Positions 41,088 to 51,959 of a stretch of 64,000 nucleotides of DNA are shown piece after piece (position 1 is the first letter of the stretch; every line of letters starts with the position of its first letter). The translations under genes were made by a program, and so were the position numbers. The DNA is from Meconema thalassinum (taxonomy: Eukaryota > Arthropoda > Insecta > Orthoptera > Tettigoniidae): positions 291,705,065-291,769,064 of the forward strand of contig OX336395.1 in assembly GCA_946902985.2 (NCBI GenBank), written 5' to 3'. The notes beneath the pieces are model-generated. The model worked only from the letters and a program-made list of their open reading frames with translations, was not told where the DNA came from and made no database searches.

Positions 41088-44000
41088 GGGTGTGTGTAGC
41101 CCCACCACTTCTGGTGCACCCTGGATAGTGCTACACCCTCAAGGAGGCAGGGTGTATGTAGCCCCACCACTTCTGGTGCACCCTGGATATTGCTACACCA
41201 TCAGGACGCAGGGGCAGGGTGTATGTAGCCCCACCTCTTCTGGTGCACCCTGGATGTTGCTATACCCTCAAGGGGGCAGGGTGTATATAACCCCACCATG
41301 TCTGGTGCACACTGGATGTTGCTACACCCTCAAGGGGGCAGGGTGTATATAACCCCATCACTTCTGGTGCACCCTGGACATTGCTATACCCTCAAGGAGG
41401 CAGGGTGTATATAGCCCTACCATGTCGGGTGCACCCTGGATATTGCTACACCCTCAAGGAGGCAGGGTGTGTATAGCCCCACCACTTCTGGTGCACCCTG
41501 GATATTGCTACACCCTCAAGGCGGCAGGGTGTATGCAAGCCCCACCACTTCTGGTGCACCCTGCATATTGCTACACCCTCAAGGAAGTATGGGGCAGGGT
41601 GTATATAACCCCACCACTTCTGGTGCACCCTGGATATTGCTACACCCTCAAGGCGGCAGGGTGTATGCAGCCCCACCACTTCTGGTGCACCCTGGATATT
41701 GCTACACCCTCAAGGAAGTATGGGGCAGGGTGTATATAACCCCACCACTTCTGGTGCACCCTGGATATTGCTACACCCTCAAGGAGGCAGGGTGTATGTA
41801 GCCCCACCACTTCTGGTGCACCCTGGATATTGCTACACCCTCAGGGAGGCAGGGTGTATGTAACCCCATCACTTCTGGTGCACCCTGGATATTGCTACAC
41901 CCTCAGGGAGGTAGGGTGTATGTAGCCCCACCACTTCTGGTGCACCCTGGATATTGCTACACCCTCAGGGAGGCAGGGTGTATGTAACCCCATCACTTCT
42001 GGTGCACCCTGGATATTGCTACACCCTCAAGGGGACAGGGTGTATATAACCCCACCACTTCTGGTGCACCCTGGATATTGCTACACCCTCGAGGAGACAG
42101 GGGGTGTGTAGCCCCACCACTTCTGGTGTACCCTGGATATTGCTACACCCTCAAGGGGACAGGGTGTATGCAGCCCCACCACTTCCGGTGCACCCTGGAT
42201 ATTGCTACACCCTCAAGGAAGTATGGGGCAAGGTGTATATAACCCCACCACTTCTGGTGCACCCTGGATATTGCTACACCCTCAAGGAGGCAGGGTGTAT
42301 GTAGCCCCACCACTTCTGGTGCACCCTGGATATTGCTACACTATCAAGGGGGCAGGGTGTATATAACCCCATCATTTCTGGTGCACCCTGGATATTGCTA
42401 CACCCTCAAGGTGGCAGGGTGTATGCAAGCCCCACCACTTCTGGTGCACCCTGCATATTGCTACACCCTCAAGGAAGTATGGGGCAGGGTGTATATAACC
42501 CCACCACTTCTGGTGCACCCTGGATATTGCTACACCCTCAAGGCGGCAGGGTGTATGCAGCCCCACCACTTCTGGTGCACCCTGGATATTGCTACACCCT
42601 CAAGGAAGTATGGGGCAGGGTGTATATAACCCCACCACTTCTGGTGCACCCTGGATATTGCTACACCCTCAAGGAGGCAGGGTGTATGTAGCCCCACCAC
42701 CTCTGGTGCACCCTGGATATTGCTACACCCTCAGGGAGGCAGGGTGTATACAGCTCCACCACTTCTGGTGCACCCTGGATATTGCTACACCCTCAAGGGG
42801 ACAGGGTGTATATAACCCCACCACTTCTGGTGCACCCTGGATATTGCTACACCCTCGAGGAGACAGGGGGTGTGTAGCCCCACCACTTCTGGTGCACCCT
42901 GGATATTGCTACACCCTCAAGGCGGCAGGGTGTATGCAGCCCCACCACTTCTGGTGCACCCTGGATATTGCTACACCCTCAAGGAAGTATGGGGCAGGGT
43001 GTATATAACCCCACCACTTCTGGTGCACCCTCAAGGCGGCAGGATGTATGCAGCCCACCACTTCTGGTGCTCCCTGGATATTGCTACACCCTCAAGGAAG
43101 TATGGGGCAGGGTGTGTATAACCCCACCACTTCTGGTGCACCCTGGATATTGCTACACCCTCAAGGAGGCAGGGTGTATGTAGCCCCACCACTTCTGGTG
43201 CACCCTGGTTATTGCTACACCCTCAAGGAGGCAGGGTGTATGTAGCCCCACCACTTCTGGTGCACCCTGCATATTGCTACACTATCAAGGGGGCAGGGTG
43301 TATATAACCCCATCACTTCTGGTGCACCCTGGATACAGCTACACCCTCAAGGAGGCAGGGTGTATGTAGCCCCACCACTTCTGGTGCACCCTGGATATTG
43401 CTACACCCTCAAGGAGGCAGGGTGTATGTAGCCCCACCACTTCTGGTGCACCCTGGATATTGCTACACCATCAAGGAGGCAGGGTGTATATAATCCCATC
43501 ACTTCTGGTGCACCCTGGATATTGCTACACCATCAAGGGGGCAGGGTGTATGTAGCCCCACCACTTCTGATGCACTCTGGATATTGCTACACCATCAAGG
43601 AGGCAGGGTGTATGCAGCCCCACCACTTCTGGTGCACCCTGGATATTGCTACACCCTCAAGGAAGTATGGGGCAGGGTGTATATAACCCCACCACTTCTG
43701 GTGCACCCTGGATATTGCTACACCCTCAAGGAAGTATGGGGCAGGGTGTGTGTAGCCCCACCACTTCTGGTGCACCCTGGATATTGCTACACCCTCAAGG
43801 GGGCAGGGTGTGTGTAGCCCCACCACTTCTGGTGCACCCTGGATATTGCTACACCCTCAGGGAGGCAGGGTGTATGCAGCCCCACCACTTCTGGTGCACC
43901 CTGGATATTGCTACACCCTCAAGGAAGCAGGGTGTATATAGCCCTACCACTTCTGGTGCACCCTGGATATTGCTACACCTTCAAGGGGGCAGGGTGTATA

Positions 44001-44735
44001 TAACCCCATCACTTCTGGTGCACCCTGGATATTGCTACACCCTCAAGGAAGCAGGGTGTATATAGCCCCACCACTTCTGGTGCACCCTGGATATTGCTAC
44101 ACCCTCAAGGAAGCAGGGTGTATGTAGCCCCACCACTTCTGGTGCACCCTGGATATTGCTACACCTTCAAGGGGGCAGGGTGTATATAACCCCATCACTT
44201 CTGGTGCACCCTGGATATTGCTACACCCTCAAGGAAGCAGGGTGTATGTAGCCCCACCACTTCTGGTGCACCCTGGATATTGCTACACCCTCACGGGGGC
44301 AGGGTGTATATAACCCCATCACTTCTGGTGCACCCTGGATATTGCTACACCCTCAAGGAGGCAGGGTGTATGTAGCCCCACCACTTCTGGTATACCCTGG
44401 ATATTGCTACACCCTCAAGGGGGCAGGGTGTATATAACCCCACCACTTCTGTTGCACCCTGGATATTGCTACCCCCTCAAGGGGGCAGGGTGTATGTAGC
44501 CCCACCACTTCTGGTGCACCCTGGATATTGCTACACCCTCAAGGGGGCAGGGTGTATATAACCCCATCACTTCTGGTGCACCCTGGATATTACTACACCC
44601 TCAAGGGGGCAGGGTGTATGTAGCCCCACCACTTCTGGTGCACCCTGCATATTGCTACACCCTCAAGGAGGCAGGGTGTATGTAGCCCCACCACTTGTGG
44701 TGCACCCTCCATAGTACTACACCCTCAAGGGCTCA
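41088..44735. repeat. 62-bp minisatellite, about 57 units
   Basis: The unit pattern is CAAGGAGGCAGGGTGTATGT, AGCCCCACCACTTCTGGTGC, then ACCCTGGATATTGCTACACC. Variants have GTATATAACCCC instead of GTATGTAGCCCC, or a 7-bp longer AAGGAAGTATGGGGCAGGG start (69 bp). Because 62 is not a multiple of three and the units lack stops in several frames, long repetitive open frames appear on both strands. They are artefacts. Flanks on both sides belong to one dispersed repeat. No CRISPR features. Confidence 0.95.
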
Positions 44736-44900
44736 CAGCTGGTGAGTTTGGGAATTGCCAACCCCAAGGGATTCCTGAGCTGGGTCTGGTTCTGCCCCCC
44801 TTTTCCATTGCCTCTGGGGGTGGACTCTTCCCCTTTCCTATCTGCCTTTCATGGCTCTCCTTCCTTCAAAGTCCCTCAATCCTCGATCCACCCTTAAAAC
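44736..44900 (+). repeat. Dispersed repeat, 3' part
   Basis: GGGCTCACAGCTGGTGAG, CCTGAGCTGGGTC and TTTCATGGCTCTCCTTCCTT match 6950-7085, closing the repeat that hosts the minisatellite. The (ATC)n tail of the other copy is not preserved. Confidence 0.75.
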
Positions 44901-45622
44901 TTCCTATCTTCTAAACACCACCTTTAAAAAAAATCCCTTGCTTCCAAAATTACTACGTTTTTCGGAACATATACTCGGAAATATTTTCCAAACACCACAC
45001 ATCCCTTACCCCAGAATATTTCGATTGTTCATTGGCACACCAGTTTATTTCATAAATTGAAGTTACTGATACTAGTTAACTGATTCAGATATAAGGATAA
45101 TTCCACCGTTTTATTTTACTTAGTAATTTGGGATTACTTGAAAATATCTCCAGTTATTTAGAAAATCAGCAAACAGGGTTAACATTACCATTTTAATGAA
45201 CCGCTTGATTATTTTTTTTGTCGATACATGGTGATACAACTACACTGGCCAGCAAAAAAGAAACGATCACTTGAACAATTCAACATTACTTTCATTTAAA
45301 TCATAAATATGAACGCTCTAGGCCTAGTTCATAAGTTACTGTTTATAGCATGGAAGTAAGGTTTAATTGTTTTCCTGAATGCATTTTCATTCTGTTTCAC
45401 TTAACAATAGCGATTCATCGAGATGATGCTGTTTCCCACGGAAAGATGTATGCGCCACCATTTGCAATCAGAGCCACTGCCCTGGCAACATCTTCAGGCC
45501 TCGAGCGCATATTCATTTCTGAATTACACATGAACAACCGACGATATGGCTGTATTGATCTTTTCCTATGCCAACAAGTGGCAAAAGAATAAAACATTGC
45601 AATGTTGGCGATAGCCATCTGA
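44901..45622. other. Stretch with no gene recognised
   Basis: AT-rich. ACACTGGCCAGCAAAAAAG at about 45243 looks like a transposon terminus but no partner end was found. Frames at 45350-45690 on both strands show no known domain. Confidence 0.35.
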
Positions 45623-45635
45623 CAGACACTATTGT

Positions 45636-46112
45636 GCGCGGCTTCGGTGGAATAGTTGGTAGCATGCTCAGCTTCTATGCCCAAGATCACGGGTTTAAAC
45701 CCGGCCGAAGTCTTCGAATATTTTTAAGAGCGTTAAAAATCCCTCTGTATGCCTTCCTTTGGAGGGGAAGTAAAGATTTAGATTTATGGCATGTTAAAGA
45801 ACCTTCCACTAACTACAATTATGTGAAGCTAAATTTGTAGGTTAGATTTGATTAATGCTCTGTTAAGTTTTCAAAGTTTGTCGCCGCTTCCGGTGGCATC
45901 TAGTAGTCAAATTCACAGCTAGGTGTCGTTGATGGTAGCAAAAGTAGGAACTACTTGAAATTGATCATCTGCAGTCCTTACCTGAATTACAGATAAAACA
46001 CAAAAATACAGTCATCACAATTAACACCATTTATCAGACAGTTTCTACACACACCCAAAGTACACGGGGCTACTTGACCACGTTGCCGCAGCCCCTAAAC
46101 TGAGGAACCAAC
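45636..46112 (+). repeat. SINE-A copy
   Basis: GGCTTCGGTGGAATAGTTGG and GGGTTTAAACCC form the tRNA-like head; ACACACCCAAAGTACACGG is near the end. CAGACACTATTGT (45623-45635) and CAGACACTGTTGT (46113-46125) are the target duplication. Confidence 0.9.
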
Positions 46113-46125
46113 CAGACACTGTTGT

Positions 46126-46539
46126 ATATTAAACAACAGACCCTTCTAAAAGCAGTTACTTTCTCGGATTCTAGGAGTGTCCTCCAAGCGATATCATCTA
46201 GTTTGGATAACTATCCTATAACTAAAGCCCTGTGCGGATGCGGATATAAGCAAAATCTTTCGCCATGCTAATCTAGTTTGCATGGCTTTGCGGATAGTGG
46301 ATAGTATTTAGAATACAATCCAAACTTGTTGAATATCACTACTAGGACCCAGATTTTATGACATATATTTTCCATGACTAATGTACGATAATGATTTAAG
46401 TTAATCTCATTCAAATTATGTCATTAAGCATAATTAACACTCCTAACTGAAAAGGGTTGCAATGGTGGTTGTATAACATTCATATTAAACATAGCACGTG
46501 ACATACAAAGCCTAAGGGAACGACTTTCTCCTCAAATGT
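46126..46539. other. Stretch with no gene recognised
   Basis: No convincing coding or repeat signature was seen before the LINE5 fragment. Confidence 0.35.
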
Positions 46540-46595
46540 CTAAATGTGTAGCTTTAGGCTTTATCTGATAAATTAAAATATTATTGTAATGACTA

Positions 46596-46612
46596 ATATG
46601 GAACTTAAACTA
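46596..46612 (+). pseudogene. LINE5: short upstream piece
   Basis: MELKL codons ending at TA continue in frame with DGETLSRVTTFKYLGC at 48221 once the TIR element is removed. More LINE5 may lie upstream but is too decayed to trace. Confidence 0.55.
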
Positions 46613-46929
46613 CAGGATCTTTCATATAAAATAAGAGCATCAAGCGGCGGCTTTGTTAACCTCAGCTGCGGTCACCTTGGCCGAGCTTTTGGCGCGCCAT
46701 GGCCCCCTGCTGTACTATTGAAAGCGCGCGCATAGTACATACGAGGGCTGTTTTTTTTTCTCTTCCCCAAGTCCCGATGGACTGTATAAAAATAACAGAT
46801 TGACATTACCAAACTTGACCTTGCAATAAGCGTGCAGGTGCTCAGTTGCCAGTCTAAACCTCAAGTGCTAACATGGTGAGACAGTTATCATTGCAACATC
46901 GTATTTTTAGCCTACTTTCGATTTTTGCA

Positions 46930-46966
46930 GAGAGAGTGTGTGTGTGTGTGTCTCTCTCTCTCTCTC
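46930..46966. repeat. (GT)n/(CT)n microsatellite
   Basis: A GTGTGTGTGTG run passes directly into CTCTCTCTCTCT within the DUF4817-type element. Confidence 0.9.
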
Positions 46967-46976
46967 TACCCTCCCC

Positions 46977-47620
46977 TATCAGTTCGAACACAGTGAAACC
47001 GAATTGAACGAAATTCGGTAAGAAGTAGCACTAGCAAAGGGCACCTCAGTGTCAAGTTTTATATCGCCGCCATCTTGACGGAAACATAATGGCGGCCACC
47101 CAAATGTTAAAAGCTTAAATCAAATTACGACCAACCTAATCATCTGATCTCTACCAATTTTTGCAACATTGTACCTCTATGTATGAAAAATCTTTTGACC
47201 AAACTACAAGGTCATCAACCCAATAATTTGAAGATGGCACCCATGTTTGTGTGCAAATCGATTTCCCCTATCCAAACTCGCTGAACACGAATTGAACGAA
47301 ATTTGGTACAGAGGTAGCACTAGCAAAGGGCACCTCAGTGTCATGTTTTATATCGCCGCCATCTTTACGGAAACGTAATGGCGGCCACCCAAATGTTAAA
47401 AGCTTAAATCAAATTACGACCAACCTAATCATCTGATCTCTACTAAATTCTGCAACAATATACCTTTATCTTTTGACCAAACGACAAGGTCATCAGCCCA
47501 ATAGTTTGCAGATAGCGGCCATGTATGTGTGCAAATTGATTCACCATATCAATTCAAACACGGTGAAACCGAATTGAATGAAATTTTGTACAGAGGTAGC
47601 ACTGGCAAAGTGCACCTCAT
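46977..47620. repeat. Tandem repeat, units about 265-290 bp, 2.3 copies
   Basis: GAATTGAACGAAATT.GGTA followed by GTAGCACTAGCAAAGGGCAC and CGCCGCCATCTT..ACGGAAAC recurs at about 46979, 47270 and, partially, 47538. It fills the deleted centre of the DUF4817-type element. Confidence 0.85.
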
Positions 47621-48220
47621 ATTCATGTTTAATATCCGTATAACATGTATTTCAACAAGCTACTACAACCAGCATTCAATTATACTCTTTGAAAAGGACA
47701 AAGAGTTATAACAATACTCATGCATTTAGGAGAAAGTAGGCTATATGTTCTTTACTGAACATCTTGTTTTATGTAAAACTTATTTTAAGTACGAGTCGGC
47801 TCGGCGGGTACGTGATGCATTTGTTCAGCAATTTCCTGAAGAAGTGCCACCTTCACTAGCACAGATTTACGTAACTGCAAATAATTTGGCACTACTGGCT
47901 CGGTGCTCAATGAAAAACATGCCCGCACACGAACAGTTTTAACAGAGGATGAGCTAGATGACATTGGCGAGAATCTTGAACGGTGTCCGAATAAATCACT
48001 CACAAAATTAGCACAAGTAGGGGTTTCGGTTTCATCAACAATAACTAACTAAAGTAAGATATCAGCATTGTACACACGCTAGCAATGCCACTGCATCATA
48101 TAGGATTGTACACACACTTAAAGCAGGGGGCCTTGGCGCGCCACAAGCTCGGCCAAGGTGACCGCAGCTGCGGTTAACAAAGCCGCCACTTGGCGCTCTT
48201 ATTTTATATGAAAGACCCTG

Positions 48221-49190
48221 TAGATGGTGAAACCTTATCAAGAGTAACAACATTTAAATATCTAGGTTGTGTCATTGCTGAAGATGGCGCGATAACCGCC
48301 GATATAATCCATAGGGCCACGTCAGGGTGGAACAATTGGCGCAAACTAAGAAGAGTTTTGTGTGATCCAAAGATACCCATAATAACCAATGGTCTTCTTC
48401 TTCTTTCTCTTTACATCGTTCCCACTCCTATGTGGGGTCGATGTTTCTGACGGCTCTCCTCCATTTAACCCGGTCATGCTCATCCTCTTCTGACGACTGT
48501 TTTTCTCTGAGGTCCTCCTGTACACAATCCATCCATCTTCGTTTAGGTCTGCCTCGCATTCTCACATGCCCGTAACATTGAAGTCGCTTTTCTTGTATCT
48601 TCTTAGATATTTCCACAACCTTCAATGTTCCTCTTATTTTGACGTTTTCCACTCGATCACGCTTAGTCACTCCACTCATCCACCTGAGCATTTTCATTTC
48701 CGTGACGTCAAGCCTGTTTGTGTGCGTTTTGCGTGCAGGGTAAAGTTTATAAAACTGCCGTTAGACCAATCCTACTCTATGGTAGTGAAACATGGGCTAT
48801 TATAAAGGCACACGAGCAAAAGCTACATACCACAGAAATGCATATGTTACGTTGGGCAGGTGGAGTTACCCTCAAAGATAAAATCCGTAATGAACTTGTG
48901 CGAGGCAGTTTCAAAGTAGCACCTATAACTGAGTAACTTTTAGAGTCCAGGCTAAGGTGGTATGGACATGTTATGCGAAGACCGGAAAATTATGTAGTGA
49001 AGAAGTGCCTTTCAATGGCTACACAAACGAGAGGGAGCGGCAGACCACAAACAACATGGATACGAATGTCCAGAGGGACATGAGAGTATTGGGTCTATCT
49101 GCTCATGATGCTTTACAACGAAACGGCTGGCGCCTCAGGATTAAGAAAGCCTACCCCGCATTACGGGAAAAGGCGAGGAAGAAGAAAAAG
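48221..49190 (+). pseudogene. LINE5: RT C-terminal region, interrupted
   Basis: DGETLSRVTTFKYLGCVIAE (48221-48290), then beyond an insertion KVYKTAVRPILLYGSETWAI (48739), HMLRWAGGVTLKDKIRNE, and in another frame LRWYGHVMRRPENYVVKKCL, ending in GKRRGRKKK near 49185. This is a classic APE-LINE C-terminus on the plus strand. The minus LINE at 48391-48738 split it at ITNG/KVYK. Confidence 0.85.
48391..48738 (-). pseudogene. LINE 3' fragment inserted in LINE5
   Basis: The minus-strand frame 48428-48697 encodes MKMLRWMSGVTKRDRVENVK, RLQCYGHVRMRGRPKRRWMD. It is a related but different LINE in the opposite orientation. Its 3' tail is GAAGAAGAAGA-type (48391-48405). The target duplication is unclear. 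Confidence 0.82.
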
Positions 49191-49289
49191 ATTGTAATGC
49201 CAGTAGATTCGGATAACAAACGTGCGGATGTGGATTTGGGGCGGATGCGGGTTTTGTTTTGTTTATCCACGCAAGGCTCTAACTATAAC

Positions 49290-49900
49290 GTACATATCCA
49301 GGGCTTTGATATAATTTTTCTCTGGATTCTCAGACATATTCACCCAATAGTCAATGGCATAGCAGACTCCTTAGCTAAAAATGTGGATGCGGCACACCCT
49401 ACAATTTATTTACTTATTTTACGCGTCCAGGAAAAATTACAATACTGTACAAACAAACTTACAGACTATAATATCAAATCAAATGTAATGCAAAGACCAG
49501 AATTTGGCAGTCTTGATGACCCTGTCATTTGCTCTCCAAAGATCGTCGGTGGTGCAAGTCTCAGGTAGGTTTCTGCATACCAGAAGATGTTGTGGATCCT
49601 GCAGTTCCCCACAGTCACAAAGTCCGTCTTCAGTGTAGCCCCATGTCTTGAGACTAGTTCCGGTTCTCAGTCTGTTGATTGCCTTCCAGATCAACACCCT
49701 ACAACATTGCCACCCCTCAATCGGACTATTTACGCAGTATAAGCGGTCACATCTGGACCAAATGGAATACCCGATGGCAATAATCAGCTAAATCTAAAGG
49801 ACGTTTCTTTTACAGTCCCCAAGGAAAAATTCCCATTGCATCATGGTTTACTGGTGGCTTCCATTCAAGACGACAATCATCACTAGACTCCCGGATTCGT
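49290..49900 (+). pseudogene. I/R1-type LINE RNase H fragment, interrupted
   Basis: ILRHIHPIVNGIADSLAKNV (49320-49385) is the final RNase H motif (..H..G.N..ADSLAK). After a minus-strand insertion, degraded post-RNase-H codons follow (KIPIASWFTGGFHSRRQSSL, 49820-49885). It has no RT. Confidence 0.7.
49405..49693 (-). mobile_element. LINE C-terminal fragment with target duplication
   Basis: ACACCCTACAA flanks it (49394-49404 and 49694-49704). The minus frame 49479-49697 encodes AINRLRTGTSLKTWGYTEDG then LCDCGELQDPQHLLVC, a CCHC knuckle domain. Inserted in the RNase H-bearing LINE of opposite strand. Confidence 0.88.
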
Positions 49901-49959
49901 GGTTTCAACGATATCTGCGAAATATTTCAGCAAACATATATATGTTATCGCAACAATAT

Positions 49960-50285
49960 ATTTACCCCAAATATGCCATTTTTTGGACAAAAATATACCC
50001 TTGACAACAAAGGCAATGTTGTATCACACCTACTTTCTTCCAATCTTTGCTTATTGTATGGAAACATGTACATTGCTAAGTAAGGATTAAAGTAGAATTC
50101 GAGCCACAGAAATGAGATTTATTAGGTCTATGAACCAAAGTATCAGAAGAGATAAGATCAGAAATTAGGTACACAGAGCAACAGCTGGCATCAACTTTCT
50201 GGGGAAACGCAGACTTCAGTGGTTTGGCCATGTAATTAGGAAGGATACCTCTAGAACAGCTAACAAGGGGAGGATACGATGCATT
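49960..50285 (+). pseudogene. LINE RT C-terminal fragment
   Basis: KNIPLTTKAMLYHTYFLPIF then AYCMETCTLLSKD, RIRATEMRFIRSMNQSIRRD and LQWFGHVIRKDTSR across stops. 5'-truncated; no clear tail. Confidence 0.82.
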
Positions 50286-50289
50286 GGTC

Positions 50290-50787
50290 ACCGATTCGAA
50301 CCATCTTTAGTACAAGTGTAACGCTTTTTACTAGCCCTGCCTTGCACTTTGAAATATTTACTCTGACTAAGATATGTTGTATTAATGGGCCCCAAGACCT
50401 CAACGCTATGTTGAAATCTAAATTTATATTTAACAACACCTAGCTCTGGTAGAACACCTTCAAGACTCTTCACTCTCAGATCGTGATATGATTTGATCAT
50501 TAACCCAGCTAACAATTGTATCAGGAGAAGGAATTTGGTCTATATCTAATGCTACCTACTGAAAGCAAAGATTGCATCGTTATAAGAAATGAATTTATTA
50601 TATAAAAAAAAAACAAGTATGGCAAAATTTATAATAATAAGTTTAACTTGGAGCGTTGCGATTTGAATATTACCGCTAGAGAATTACGTGAAAACGGAGT
50701 CGGATGAATTACTGATTTTACTATTATTCCCAAGCTAAGAAGTTACTGAAATACTGAATATGAAACAAAGAAACGAGAGATTATGTA
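50290..50787. other. Stretch with no gene recognised
   Basis: A 75-codon minus frame (50288-50515) shows no known domain. An A11 run lies near 50605. Nothing else recognised. Confidence 0.35.
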
Positions 50788-50809
50788 GTTCTGAGTCATT
50801 CGCGCTTAC

Positions 50810-50863
50810 CATTGGAAATTGCCGTGGCATTTCCCTCGTGCTGGATGCTGAAGAGCTTCCCAT
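50810..50863 (-). CDS. Candidate first coding exon of a host gene
   Basis: On the minus strand ATG at 50863 opens 18 codons (MGSSSASSTREMPRQFPM), ending exactly at G|GTAAGC (50810/50809), a strong donor. Upstream codons in frame are acidic (TDEEDDDVQKA) back to a stop at about 50930, so an earlier start is not excluded. The GC-rich upstream stretch supports a promoter. No homologue is recognised, and no second exon is identified downstream on this strand. Confidence 0.3.
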
Positions 50864-50929
50864 AGCCTTCTGGACGTCGTCATCTTCTTCGTCAGTTGTA
50901 GAAATATTTGTAGCAATGTTAATTTATGG

Positions 50930-51230
50930 TCCGGTCACACCGGAACCAACCACACGAGCAACCACAACGGTCAAGTTTTACAAAGATTATCGCCTTGCCT
51001 CCTCGGCGCGCAAACCATATATGCACTCGTCGCATCCCCTCTCCGGAGCCGTCTTCAACTCGTCCGCTCTCCACTGATTGGCTGAGCCACCACGCGATCT
51101 TCCCCACCTCCGGGTCAATACACTCGGCGGGACAAAGATATCGATTACCGGTCCGGGCCATTTCGCCTTTTCTTGATGCAGCAACCCCGCTTGCGTCATG
51201 CTTCTCGACAAGAATAAGCCTGTAGCTGAA
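50930..51230 (-). promoter_or_regulatory. GC-rich candidate promoter
   Basis: About 300 bp markedly richer in G+C and CpG than the surroundings, with a CCAAT motif (CAGCCAATCAG, minus, about 51076-51086). It is free of recognised transposon sequence. It lies directly upstream of the candidate exon. No TATA box assigned. Confidence 0.35.
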
Positions 51231-51564
51231 TTTCCAGTGACTCATCTCGCTCAACAAACTCTAACTGACAAATTCCGTAATCATATAATTTTCCGTGATA
51301 ATGTTGTTCGTAATAACTCGCTTGATAGCGTTTTCTATAACATCGAAAACCTATCTGTATACTTATAATCTTATAAAAAACGCTCCAAAAATACATTAAT
51401 AATAATAAGTTACAAGAAAAATTCTCTTGGCTGAACAATTTGCCGCGTAAATAAATATTGAATGGCTTCCTACTGACTTATGTCAGTGGCGTAAAATACC
51501 CTCGAAAAACACGTTACAAAGTGTAGGGCATGACCAGTTGTATACCAGGTGCAAGTAGTAAGGT

Positions 51565-51620
51565 GCGCTTCTCAGCCGTTTCCGAGAAATTTACAATTGC
51601 AATTACAGTGTGGCGTCTAT
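51565..51620 (-). repeat. Inverted match to the 3' end of the 52-57.7 kb LINE
   Basis: The reverse complement shares CACTGTAATTGCAATT and ATTTCTCGGAAACGGCTGAGAAG with 57632-57672. Together they form an inverted pair about 6 kb apart that brackets LINE6. Confidence 0.65.
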
Positions 51621-51647
51621 GCGCGTTGTACCCTAGCAAGAAGCCAA

Positions 51648-51760
51648 CGAGCGCATGGTGCAGCGGTAAGAGCCCTGCTTTGTAAGCGCTGGATCGAATC
51701 CCGCCGGTGAGCTTCTGCAGTGTGTTGTGTGTGTTTTTTTTTTTTTTTGTTGTAAACATT
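51648..51760 (+). repeat. tRNA-like SINE head
   Basis: GCGCATGGTGCAGCGGTAAG (box A), GCTTTGTAAGCGC anticodon-arm-like, and GGATCGAATCCCGCC (box B) are correctly spaced, followed by a T14 run at 51732. Looks like a tRNA-derived SINE or tRNA pseudogene. Confidence 0.5.
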
Positions 51761-51959
51761 GGCAATTCGTACAAATGTAGGTGTCGTAAACAACGTTTAT
51801 TTTGCAATCAATTGTAATAACGTATTATGTGAGTGTGAAAAGGGATTATGAAAACATCGTAGGTGGGTCAACGTTACTGACATTACATAATGTACAGTAT
51901 CGGCATTGCAAATACATTGGTATTGTACACGATCAGGCGTATTCTATTTTATGTACCGG

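Larger units (their letters stand above)
46613..48220 (+). mobile_element. DUF4817-type TIR element with about 110-bp inverted ends
   Basis: CAGGATCTTTCATATAAAAT at the left is inverted at the right (CAGGGTCTTTCATATAAAAT), with about 110 bp of further match (GGCGGCTTTGTTAACC, GCGGTCACCTTGGCCGAGC). TA at 46611-46612 and 48221-48222. At 47745-48055 the plus strand encodes RRVRDAFVQQFPEEVPPSLA and, after a frameshift, VLTEDELDDIGE..CPNKSLTKLAQ, a DUF4817-like helix-turn-helix region. The catalytic core is deleted. Confidence 0.8.

Noticed and set aside
40969..44065. Long repetitive open frames on both strands (PHHFWCTLDIATPS-type peptides) as a repeat-protein gene.
   Set aside because: They are by-products of a 62-bp minisatellite with few stops. 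Frames occur in all phases and both strands, and flanks belong to a non-coding dispersed repeat.
41088..44735. CRISPR-like array.
   Set aside because: Units are contiguous and homologous over their entire length with no unique spacers, in a eukaryotic genome.
45240..45262. Terminus of a mariner-like element (ACACTGGCCAGCAAAAAAG).
   Set aside because: No inverted partner or TA-bounded interval found within the window.
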